A stretch of DNA of 64,000 nt, taken from positions 62,001 to 126,000 of the forward strand of contig JAHENC010000020.1 of the NCBI GenBank assembly GCA_024643365.1, in the 5' to 3' direction. Both the position numbers and the translations under genes were made by a program. Shown piece after piece: positions 8,301 to 15,557 of the stretch. Position 1 is the first letter of the stretch. The number at the start of each line of letters is the position of its first letter. The notes beneath the pieces are model-generated. The model was not told the origin of the DNA. It saw only the letters and a list, made by a program, of their open reading frames with translations, and did not search any database. Origin of the DNA: Crocinitomicaceae bacterium (GTDB taxonomy: Bacteria; Bacteroidota; Bacteroidia; Flavobacteriales_D; Crocinitomicaceae).

Positions 8301-10184
8301 ATGAGCTTTTTCTATTTCTATTTATTGATTTTGGTTCACCCGTACTTAGCGATGTGGTGGAAAATTTTCCCAAAAGCGGGACACCAAGCATGGGAAGCAT
8401 TAATTCCCGGTTATAACTATTTCGTAGTGTTTAAAATGACTTCCAACAAACCTTGGTGGTCACTCTTATTGGTGTTTCCTGGTGTTCATTTAGCCATGTG
8501 GATGGTCGCAAATGTGAGCTACATTCGTCGTTTTGGTTACTTCTCCTTCTCGGATACGCTTCAAGGAATTTTCTTCCCGTATTTGATTATGGCGAAGATC
8601 GCAAACTCAGAAACAACCTTTGGCAATGAAACAAACTGGTCAAACTCCAGAGAAGTGGAAATCCGAAAGTGGGGAGATCATATTGTTTTATTCATGTGCT
8701 TGCCAGTTGTTGGACATGTATTTGCATTGGCATTTGACATGGTTAGTCGGGACAAACCAGGAGAGAAAACACGTGTCAAAGAATGGGGTGATTCCTTTTT
8801 GTGGGCCTTAGTGGCCGCAAGTGTTATCCGAACATATGTCTTTGAACCTTTTCAAATTCCAACAGGATCCATGGAGAAAACCATGCTTGTTGGTGACTTT
8901 CTATTCGTAAACAAATTGGCTTATGGACCAAAAGTTCCGGTTACGCCTCTGTCCTACCCGCTTGTACACAACATTGTACCATTCGTGAATATCAAATCAT
9001 ACACGACATTTGAGAAAGGAACATACACGCGTTTACCAGGCTACCGTAATATCACCCGTAACGATGTGGTAGTCTTCAATTATCCTTCAGGAGACACGGC
9101 AATTGTCGATCCACGTACGCCGAACGGACTCATGGGGCATGATTACCATGGAATTGTGAATGAAGAAGCTCGTTATTTGTTCGAATCATCTGAGGAAATA
9201 CAATCGAAGGTGATTCAAATGCGAAACATGATGCAACAGCGCAATGTTTCCGCAGAGCAAATTGACAGCACTATTGGTTCACAGATGTATAGTTTGTTCA
9301 TCGAAACGCATGAGCAATGGAAAAAGAAAGCACGTGCTAAACTGGCAGCAGGAGAATTCCCTGGTGGACCAGAGGACCATGCAGGACTTCCTGCGTCACA
9401 TGGCGGGGTAACTTTTCGCCCAGTAGATAAACGAGAGAATTACATCAAACGATGTGTTGGAGTTCCCGGAGATCTTTTACGTGTTGAGAATTCAGTATTA
9501 TATGTCAATGGAAATCCATCTAAAATTACAGAAGGTCAATGTTTGAAATATACAATTGAAAAATCCAAAGTTCAATTCCCATCTGTTCAAGAAATGTTAA
9601 CGCGTTATGGCTTGGAAAATGCTCCAGATGGAACACGTACTGATTTCGAATCCCGCGAAGCGGATGTGTATATTTTAACACTTACGAAAAGTGAAAAAGC
9701 ACGCATTGAAAAGGACTTCCACATTAAACTTTCCACTTACTTGATGCCAGCTTACCGTCATAAAAAAGGTTACACACCAACTTCTATGGAACGCATTGCG
9801 AACTTAAGTTACTTCCCGAAAGACTTCAACGTAAATAACACGCCAACAGATTTCCAAGAATTCCGAGTTCCAAGAAAAGGGCAAACAATTCGATTGACTT
9901 CCACAAATATTCCTTGGTACCGACGCATTATTACCGCATATGAAGGACATCAATTAAAAGAAACCAAAGCGGGAATATTTATTGATGGCAAAAAAACGAG
10001 TCGTTACACCTTCAAAATGAATTACTATTGGTTAATGGGTGACAACCGCTACAATTCAGCAGATTCACGTGTTTGGGGCTTTGTACCAGAGGATCACATT
10101 GTTGGAAGAGCTTCACTCGTTTGGTTCTCCAAAAGTGCGTACATGGGAATTCGTTGGAACCGAATTTTGAAGATGATCGATTAA
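8301..10184 (+). CDS. lepB: Signal peptidase I, extended form
   Basis: Membrane serine protease that removes Sec signal peptides. At 627 residues it is about twice the E. coli length. The N-terminus carries hydrophobic segments (about 1-110, DUF5684-like), then a further membrane segment before the catalytic box [14 protein letters not shown] with nucleophile Ser190. The general base Lys383 is in [17 protein letters not shown]. The [18 protein letters not shown] box (about 575) is also intact. Between Ser190 and Lys383 lie about 190 residues, versus about 55 in E. coli, including a Met/Gln-rich insert; a second insert separates the Lys box from the Asp box. All catalytic elements remain, so it should be active. 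It overlaps the next gene by one base. Confidence 0.93.
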   Translation: MSFFYFYLLILVHPYLAMWWKIFPKAGHQAWEALIPGYNYFVVFKMTSNKPWWSLLLVFPGVHLAMWMVANVSYIRRFGYFSFSDTLQGIFFPYLIMAKIANSETTFGNETNWSNSREVEIRKWGDHIVLFMCLPVVGHVFALAFDMVSRDKPGEKTRVKEWGDSFLWALVAASVIRTYVFEPFQIPTGSMEKTMLVGDFLFVNKLAYGPKVPVTPLSYPLVHNIVPFVNIKSYTTFEKGTYTRLPGYRNITRNDVVVFNYPSGDTAIVDPRTPNGLMGHDYHGIVNEEARYLFESSEEIQSKVIQMRNMMQQRNVSAEQIDSTIGSQMYSLFIETHEQWKKKARAKLAAGEFPGGPEDHAGLPASHGGVTFRPVDKRENYIKRCVGVPGDLLRVENSVLYVNGNPSKITEGQCLKYTIEKSKVQFPSVQEMLTRYGLENAPDGTRTDFESREADVYILTLTKSEKARIEKDFHIKLSTYLMPAYRHKKGYTPTSMERIANLSYFPKDFNVNNTPTDFQEFRVPRKGQTIRLTSTNIPWYRRIITAYEGHQLKETKAGIFIDGKKTSRYTFKMNYYWLMGDNRYNSADSRVWGFVPEDHIVGRASLVWFSKSAYMGIRWNRILKMID

Positions 10185-10783
10185 TGACTGTTCTCCCAAC
10201 AGCGTACTTTCCTTCTATTGATTATCTGCACGCTTTTGTCCAGGCAAAAGATGGCTTTATTGAATTACACGAACATTTTCAGAAACAAACGATTCGTACG
10301 CGCTGTGAAATCCTTACCGCGAATGGAATCCTTCGACTAAGTATTCCAACTTTACATGAAAGTGGACGAAAAATTCCTGTAAAAGAACTGAAGATCGATC
10401 ATTCTGGAACATGGAAAAACGATCACTGGCGAGCAATTACAAGTGCTTATGCGCTTGCTCCTTATTTTGAGGATTACGCGCAGGAAATAGAAGAAATAAT
10501 CTTCGCGAACGATGTCTTTTTATGGGAAAAGAATGAACGATGTTTACTCTTGATGGAAACAGTACTTGATCAACATTTGTCCATTCAATATACGGATTCA
10601 TTTCAGGGAATTACTGGGGATTCATCCAAAAATGCCTTCTTGCACCATGATGATTGGAATAAAGCTCGTTATCAACAAGTGTTTTCTTACGAGAAAGAAT
10701 TTTCCGCTAATTTGTCGATGATTGACCTGCTATTCAATGAAGGTCCGTTTTGTCGGAAGTGGATTTTAGCGTCCGAAGATTAA
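10184..10783 (+). CDS. WbqC family protein
   Basis: A 199-residue cytosolic protein matching the WbqC-like family, found in O-antigen and polysaccharide loci and in many Bacteroidota next to lepB. Visible marks are the N-terminal TAYFPSIDYLHAFVQAKDGF, the RTRCEILTANGILRLSIP segment, and VKELKIDHSGTWKNDHWRAI. The biochemical activity is not firmly known; a role in modifying an amino-sugar or in glycolipid metabolism has been proposed. The ATG at 10184 (TAATG overlap with lepB) is chosen; the frame is open upstream but inside lepB. Its 3' end overlaps the convergent propeller gene by 18 bp. Confidence 0.82.
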   Translation: MTVLPTAYFPSIDYLHAFVQAKDGFIELHEHFQKQTIRTRCEILTANGILRLSIPTLHESGRKIPVKELKIDHSGTWKNDHWRAITSAYALAPYFEDYAQEIEEIIFANDVFLWEKNERCLLLMETVLDQHLSIQYTDSFQGITGDSSKNAFLHHDDWNKARYQQVFSYEKEFSANLSMIDLLFNEGPFCRKWILASED

Positions 10784-11734
10784 GCCGTGACCAGCTTTTG
10801 ACTGAAACAATTTGTTCCATTTCACTTGAATCACTGTTGGATTCATTAGGTTTCCATCTGTAATAACCAAGTCCCCGCTCTTTTTGAAGGTCATCGCCGA
10901 TGGATCAGAAAATGTTGCTTTATCCAAGGATGTAAAATTGACAATTTCACCAAATTGATTAAACACTACAAGTGAATGATCTGCGCGCGAAAGCACATAA
11001 ATTTCGTTTGTTTTTGGATGTACAGCAATCGCTGATGGTGTAAAGTTCATCGCTTCCAATGTATCATCCGTAATACTTAAGTCTGAATGAGGAGCGATTA
11101 AATTGTTTTGTATGGCAAATGCTTCGATGTCTTCACCTGAAATAGAGAAAAGGGGTTGTGCATTTAATTTTCGTTGATTTAGATTGTATGCATAGACCGA
11201 GCTACTGCTATATCCCTCTGTTCGTTCTTCATTTGAAGTCATTAAAAAGAGGCGATGTGATTCTTGATGAAAACAAACACTAACTGCTTCAAACTGCTCA
11301 TTTTCCAAATTGAGTGTGGTCAAGGAAGCAGCATCATATGGAGCGCTCAAAAAATGAATGTGTTTTGCGTCATCCACTAACAAAAGGGTAGAATCCACCG
11401 TTGAAATATTACAAATTTTTGAACCCAGATCCCAAGGCAGGAAAGGCGAAACACTATTTGCATCCATGTCGTAAACGAACAGGGAACCACTTTGCTGATC
11501 CAATCCAATTAAATGCGTAGAATCAAGCAAGGTCACATCTGAGAAAGGCTGCACACCCATTGGGAGTGTACGGACTGAATTCGGGTGTTGCAGATCGAAA
11601 TACCCATCTTCTTTTTGAAAATTCGTTGCTTTTTTGACGTAGTAATTTTCCACACCAACTTTTTGCAAAGAACGAGCGGCAATGAAGGACATTGTCGCTA
11701 ATACAAAAGAAAAGAAGTACTGTTTTTTGTTCAT
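10766..11734 (-). CDS. Exported beta-propeller protein, SdiA-regulated-like
   Basis: A 322-residue protein starting at MNKKQYFFSFVLATMSFIAA, an N-terminal signal or anchor helix. The remainder is a repeating beta-strand pattern. The C-terminal half (PSAIAVHPKTNEIYVLSRAD, then FSDPSAMTFKKSGDLVITDG) fits the SdiA-regulated/NHL-like propeller family. The frame is open 14 codons further upstream, but the ATG at 11734 gives a normal signal peptide and lies just after a perfect -7 box. The function is unknown. It converges on wbqC with an 18-bp overlap and is divergent from tag. Confidence 0.72.
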   Translation of the reverse strand: MNKKQYFFSFVLATMSFIAARSLQKVGVENYYVKKATNFQKEDGYFDLQHPNSVRTLPMGVQPFSDVTLLDSTHLIGLDQQSGSLFVYDMDANSVSPFLPWDLGSKICNISTVDSTLLLVDDAKHIHFLSAPYDAASLTTLNLENEQFEAVSVCFHQESHRLFLMTSNEERTEGYSSSSVYAYNLNQRKLNAQPLFSISGEDIEAFAIQNNLIAPHSDLSITDDTLEAMNFTPSAIAVHPKTNEIYVLSRADHSLVVFNQFGEIVNFTSLDKATFSDPSAMTFKKSGDLVITDGNLMNPTVIQVKWNKLFQSKAGHGLIFGR

Positions 11735-11742
11735 GATTTCAA

Positions 11743-11750
11743 CAAATTTA
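11743..11750 (-). promoter_or_regulatory. -7 element of the propeller gene
   Basis: On the minus strand TAAATTTG matches TAnnTTTG and ends 9 bp before the ATG at 11734, predicting a leader of at most a few bases. No clear -33 TTG was confirmed. Confidence 0.4.
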
Positions 11751-11793
11751 GCGGAAAATTCGCGTATTTTTATCAATCCATAAAAATTTGTTC

Positions 11794-12318
11794 ATGACTT
11801 ATTGTGAATATTGCCGAAAACTACCACTAGACAACATTCATCGCATTTATCACGATACAAAATACGGGGTAAAAATCAGTGATGATCATGAACTTTTTGG
11901 ACGTTTAATTTTGGAAATAAATCAAGCCGGATTAAGTTGGGACATCATCCTCAAACGGGAAGAGCAATTTAGACGAGCATTCGACAACTTCAACATTGAC
12001 CGTATTGCTCAGTATACACCGGCAATTATTGATCAACTCATGACCAACGAAGGAATTATTCGTCATAGAAAAAAAATAGAAGCGGTGGTATACAATGCAA
12101 ATCAAGTTATTGCGTTAAGAAAAGAGCATGGTTCCTTTTTCAAATGGATAAGCTCCCATCAAACAAAAAATACCGAAGAATGGGTCAAACTCTTCAAAAA
12201 GAACTTTAAATTTGTTGGAACAGAAATTGTGAAGGAATTTTTATTCAGTATAGGAATAATCGAAGGAGCACATGAAAAGGATTGTCCGATTTTTACGCAC
12301 AAAAAATTAACCATATGA
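11794..12318 (+). CDS. tag: DNA-3-methyladenine glycosylase I
   Basis: Base-excision repair glycosylase that removes 3-methyladenine from alkylated DNA. The 174-residue protein has all four zinc ligands of the Tag family: Cys4 in MTYCEYC, a histidine in RIYHDTKYG, and the C-terminal pair His160 and Cys164 in GAHEKDCPIF. The core LFGRLILEINQAGLSWDIIL matches the family's glutamate and aromatic pocket. The ATG at 11794 places the zinc Cys at position 4 as in E. coli; a TTG 6 bp earlier is less likely. The stop overlaps the next start (ATGA). Confidence 0.94.
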   Translation: MTYCEYCRKLPLDNIHRIYHDTKYGVKISDDHELFGRLILEINQAGLSWDIILKREEQFRRAFDNFNIDRIAQYTPAIIDQLMTNEGIIRHRKKIEAVVYNANQVIALRKEHGSFFKWISSHQTKNTEEWVKLFKKNFKFVGTEIVKEFLFSIGIIEGAHEKDCPIFTHKKLTI

Positions 12319-12995
12319 AATCATTTTTAATTGTCAGTTTACTTTTTTTGTTTCCTTTAATTACAAATGCTCAGGTAAGCATTGATGCTGGAACAGGAGT
12401 TTTGAAAGGATTTGGAGTTCCAAAATCTTTCGGGAATTTACACTTCGGTATCGAAGTACCCAGAGCAACCGATCAATCTGTTTATGGAAGGTTTAGTTAT
12501 TTTTTCCCGGTGAAGGAATCCACCCCACTTTCCACGGTTGTCACAGGAAACAACCTTAATATTAATCCATATAACCTTACTGTTAATTATGACCGGTCTA
12601 CCAATTACTCATTATTTGAAGTAGGTACCCGCAAATACATTGGAAACGACTTTGATTATGGTCTTTCAGGTTATTCAGGCTCCAACATTATGGTCATCGT
12701 GAATAAAGTCAAAAACGTTTATTCAACCACGGATGCTACTGGACAGTATTCATGGGAGGACAATTACACCTTAAGTCCAGGAGAAGAGCGCGAGGGCACC
12801 ATTTTAAGTCTTGCAGTAGGACTTCAAGTTGGTATCAAATATACTTTTCCTGCAATTGGAACAGTTTATGCAGATCTAAGTGGGCAATATTTATTGACGA
12901 AACCAACAGCGAGTAATTATACTGCAAGTCAAACTCAATTACTTTCCTCTTTATTCTTGCTGTTCAATGTTGGATTTAGAAAAGACTTATACTAG
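12315..12995 (+). CDS. Secreted protein of unknown function, probable small outer-membrane barrel
   Basis: A 226-residue protein with a Sec signal peptide (MKSFLIVSLLFLFPLITNAQ). The mature part has alternating hydrophobic strands with many Tyr, Asn, Ser and Gly residues, and a C-terminal segment ending LFNVGFRKDLY, the pattern of a small beta-barrel. No named family is recognised. The start overlaps the tag stop by 4 bp, so the two are probably co-transcribed, though no functional link with DNA repair is evident. It converges on aroK with a 9-bp overlap. Confidence 0.65.
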   Translation: MKSFLIVSLLFLFPLITNAQVSIDAGTGVLKGFGVPKSFGNLHFGIEVPRATDQSVYGRFSYFFPVKESTPLSTVVTGNNLNINPYNLTVNYDRSTNYSLFEVGTRKYIGNDFDYGLSGYSGSNIMVIVNKVKNVYSTTDATGQYSWEDNYTLSPGEEREGTILSLAVGLQVGIKYTFPAIGTVYADLSGQYLLTKPTASNYTASQTQLLSSLFLLFNVGFRKDLY

Positions 12996-13487
12996 GCCTA
13001 GTTTCTGAAATTCATTTACCAAGTTATCCGTTGATTGATTTCCATTAATGACGAAATCAGCCATTTCGTAAATTTCCGCTCGTGCGTTCAGTAAACGTGA
13101 CAACTCATTTAATGGGTCATTCGTTTGCAACAAGGGTCGATTCGCCACACTTTGAATTCGGTTATTTAATTCTTCAGGTGTCAATTTCAAATAAACCACT
13201 GTTCCGAGTTGTTTCATTTTCACCATTAAATCATTAAAACAAGGAAAACCTCCACCCGTTGAAATCCATTGTGGATTTGAAGTGAGCGTATAAAAGCACT
13301 CTTCTTCCATTTTACGAAAAGCAGCTTCACCTTTCGTGCTAAAAATTTCAGAAATCGATTGTCCGGTCTGAACCTTGATGTATGTATCCGTATCAAAAAA
13401 CGGAAGTCCACTTTGCTTTGCCAGGGTCTTTCCAAGACTTGTTTTCCCAGCACCCATCATCCCCACTAAAAAAATCACACCCTTCAA
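12987..13487 (-). CDS. aroK: Shikimate kinase
   Basis: Phosphorylates shikimate at the 3-hydroxyl with ATP in the chorismate pathway. The 166-residue product carries the P-loop GMMGAGKTS, DTDTYIK (shikimate-binding Asp), FRKMEEE, and STGGGFPCF. No ATG precedes the P-loop in frame: the candidates are TTG at 13487 (used here) and GTG at 13478, both leaving a normal short N-terminal strand. A strong promoter at 13542-13573 drives it, overlapping that of tRNA-Lys. Confidence 0.94.
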   Translation of the reverse strand: MKGVIFLVGMMGAGKTSLGKTLAKQSGLPFFDTDTYIKVQTGQSISEIFSTKGEAAFRKMEEECFYTLTSNPQWISTGGGFPCFNDLMVKMKQLGTVVYLKLTPEELNNRIQSVANRPLLQTNDPLNELSRLLNARAEIYEMADFVINGNQSTDNLVNEFQKLGLV

Positions 13488-13541
13488 AATCCTATTTTTA
13501 CTTGAAAATCAGTTAATTGGTTTTTTTTCACAATTTAATAT

Positions 13542-13573
13542 CAAATTTACTGCAATAATGTTGTGATAACAAA
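13542..13573 (-). promoter_or_regulatory. aroK promoter
   Basis: On the minus strand, TTTG (13573-13570), exactly 20 bp, then TAAATTTG (13549-13542): a full Bacteroidota promoter. Its -33 half lies within the tRNA-Lys promoter region on the other strand. Confidence 0.75.
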
Positions 13574-13591
13574 AGAATAATCATATCTTTG
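13561..13591 (+). promoter_or_regulatory. tRNA-Lys promoter
   Basis: TTG (13561-13563), exactly 20 bp, then TATCTTTG (13584-13591), a perfect TAnnTTTG. The mature tRNA begins 15 bp further on. Confidence 0.8.
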
Positions 13592-13605
13592 CACCCGAAT
13601 TAAAT

Positions 13606-13678
13606 GATTCCTTAGCTCAGCTGGTAGAGCAATACACTTTTAATGTATGGGCCCTGGGTTCGAATCCCAGAGGGATCA
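13606..13678 (+). tRNA. tRNA-Lys (UUU)
   Basis: A complete 73-nt cloverleaf. The acceptor stem GATTCCT pairs with AGGGATC (one T-G pair), with discriminator A at 13678. The D arm contains AGCTCAGCTGGTAGAGC. The anticodon stem ATACA/TGTAT encloses loop CTTTTAA with anticodon TTT at 13639-13641. The T arm is CTGGGTTCGAATCCCAG. CCA is not encoded and must be added. It has its own promoter and terminator. Confidence 0.98.
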
Positions 13679-13683
13679 CAAAC

Positions 13684-13713
13684 AAAAGTCCACTTCGAAA
13701 GAAGTGGACTTTT
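13684..13713 (+). terminator. Terminator of tRNA-Lys
   Basis: A 13-bp perfect stem (AAAAGTCCACTTC with GAAGTGGACTTTT) closed by a GAAA tetraloop and running into seven T residues, six bases after the tRNA. Confidence 0.93.
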
Positions 13714-13762
13714 TTTGTTTTAATCGCGTTTGAAATTCATTTCAATAAGCGGAGAAAACAAA

Positions 13763-13797
13763 AAAAGTCCAGACTTTGCAACGCAAAGTGGACTTTT
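13763..13797 (-). terminator. Terminator facing the amylase operon
   Basis: AAAAGTCC + CTTTGC pair with GCAAAG + GGACTTTT around an AAC loop, with a small bulge. Read on the minus strand it ends in seven T residues, so it probably stops transcription from the GH13 gene; it may also act on the plus strand. Its core is an inverted copy of the tRNA-Lys terminator. Confidence 0.75.
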
Positions 13798-14002
13798 GTT
13801 TGAGATGAGCCCCATTTAGGGAATACGCGCAAGCGTAATCCCAGCGGAATATGATTGTGAAAACATTGGTAAAGATGTTCCGCAGCAGTGCAACTGCAGC
13901 GGAACAGGGCAATCCTTACGTTTTATTGCAGGTTGACGCCTACCCTAGCCTACAATAGTTCCTTCTATGAAAGATTGTTGTTAATGATTGAAAACGAAAT
14001 CG
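13798..14002. other. Non-coding stretch with two strong stem-loops
   Basis: No gene is seen here. GGGAATACGC/GCGTAATCCC with a GCAA loop (13819-13842, one mismatch) and GTTCCGC-A-GCAGT/ACTGC-A-GCGGAAC with a 3-base loop (13877-13905, one A-A mismatch) are strong hairpins. A weaker pairing (ATTGCAGG with CCTACAAT) spans 13925-13956. The two main hairpins are followed or closed by related AGCGGAA strings. Neither ends in a T-run, so they are not ordinary terminators. Confidence 0.6.
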
Positions 14003-15538
14003 CTATTTCACCTGAAACACAAGAACCTCATAAGCAGCCAAGGTCATTTCCTGCTTGAACGTTACTTTTTTGTCGCGAAGATTCTTAGCTTTTTTGATGT
14101 CATCTGTGATGCGAACTACTTGTTTTTCATTGGATAGATTTGCTACCACTAATACGTTCTGTTTTTTGTCCTCTCGGTAAAAACTCAAGACTTTTTCGTT
14201 GTTGTTTTCCGTATTTCGATACGTTCCTATGGATAAGGCACGATTGCTTTTACGCAAGTCAATGGTTTGTTTGTAAAACTGAAACAAGGAATTCGGATCA
14301 TTTTGTTGTTCCTCCAAGGAGATTCCATCATTCGCTTTTTGATTGGCGTTTGTCCACCAAGCACCTGAATTTTTGTACCAATGGGACATTCCTTTTCCTT
14401 CTCCACCTTGATACCAATCAAATGCTTCTCTTCGTCCAATATCGTTTCCATCCGTATTGCCGAAGGAATATGCTTTTCCTTGCATGCCAATTTCTTGTCC
14501 ATAATAAATGGAGGGAATCCCACCTAGAAGCAACATCATTGCTGCGGCAGATTTTTGTCGTTCGATGTTGGATTCCATCGATGCAAAACGATCGATGTCG
14601 TGATTTTCAATAAAGATGATTTGTTCTTTTCCTTCAGGTGTTTTGTTTAAAATGATTTCTGCATTCTTTATGATTTCTTCCTTATCAAATGACATGATGG
14701 CCTTCTGTAGTCCAAAACCAAACATGCGATCAACAGTTGCTTTTTCAAAATACTCAAATCCATAATCTGCCCAATCTGCTTGCTCTGCAACGATTTTCAC
14801 TTCGGGATTTAACTTTTTCAAGGAAGCAATTAGGGGTTTCCAAAATTCAGCGAAGAGATTAGTCAATGTTGGTTTTCCATCCAAGTGATCCATGGCGTGA
14901 TCTAATCTAAATCCATCAATGCCATCTTCGAAGTTTCCATCCTTGTTTGGATCCATGAAATATGAAAACAATTCAATGTTGTAATCGAGTACTTTTTGAC
15001 TTTTTAAATTGACCGTCGTTACATGAATGACTTTTCCATCATAGCCATTCAATAAGCGCAAATCAAAGACCATTGTTGCAGGTGTTTCATGTGCAGCATC
15101 ATCAAATAAGAGGTAGTCGCTGTATTTTGAATCAAGGTTTCCAACCGCGTCTTTCCACCATAGATGATCGGAAGTCACGTATTGTGTTTCCATGTCCATG
15201 TAAAGTTTCATGCCTCTTTTATGGACTTCTTTCACCAATTCGATGTATTCCGCCATGGTTCCAAATTCCGAATCAATTTTCTCGAAATCGTTCGCGAAAT
15301 AGTTGTGGTAACAGTCGGATTCATACAAGGGGAAAAGTAAAATCGAGGTAATTCCTAGATCTTGCAAATACGGCAACTTTTGACGAAGTCCAGCTAAATC
15401 ACCCTGCAAATCGCCATTGCTATCATAAAAACTTCGTTGGCAAACATGATACATGATTTCACCTTTGTTGGCTTGATGTTGCGTCCATGAAACTTTGCAT
15501 GAAAGCATTAATAGTGTGAGGATTAGCGTTTTTTTCAT
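14003..15538 (-). CDS. Exported GH13 alpha-amylase family glycoside hydrolase
   Basis: Hydrolyses alpha-glucosidic bonds, probably in the periplasm or outside the cell. The 511-residue protein has a signal peptide (MKKTLILTLLMLSCKVSWTQ). The catalytic barrel follows: ITSILLFPLYES (strand 2), GFRLDHAMD with nucleophile Asp213, VAEQAD with acid/base Glu252, and IENHDIDRF with Asp314. After these come GIPSIYYGQEIGM and a C-terminal beta domain. The cysteine in the signal peptide is not followed by a typical lipobox. It is the last gene of the island, 19 bp after GH92. The exact specificity (maltodextrin, trehalose or another alpha-glucoside) cannot be read from the sequence. Confidence 0.88.
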   Translation of the reverse strand: MKKTLILTLLMLSCKVSWTQHQANKGEIMYHVCQRSFYDSNGDLQGDLAGLRQKLPYLQDLGITSILLFPLYESDCYHNYFANDFEKIDSEFGTMAEYIELVKEVHKRGMKLYMDMETQYVTSDHLWWKDAVGNLDSKYSDYLLFDDAAHETPATMVFDLRLLNGYDGKVIHVTTVNLKSQKVLDYNIELFSYFMDPNKDGNFEDGIDGFRLDHAMDHLDGKPTLTNLFAEFWKPLIASLKKLNPEVKIVAEQADWADYGFEYFEKATVDRMFGFGLQKAIMSFDKEEIIKNAEIILNKTPEGKEQIIFIENHDIDRFASMESNIERQKSAAAMMLLLGGIPSIYYGQEIGMQGKAYSFGNTDGNDIGRREAFDWYQGGEGKGMSHWYKNSGAWWTNANQKANDGISLEEQQNDPNSLFQFYKQTIDLRKSNRALSIGTYRNTENNNEKVLSFYREDKKQNVLVVANLSNEKQVVRITDDIKKAKNLRDKKVTFKQEMTLAAYEVLVFQVK

Positions 15539-15557
15539 TTTTAACTAGGTGTATTTA

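Noticed and set aside
14140-14613. 157-codon plus-strand frame inside the GH13 gene
   Set aside because: Antisense shadow of GH13; Cys/Phe/His-rich composition and no promoter or family match.
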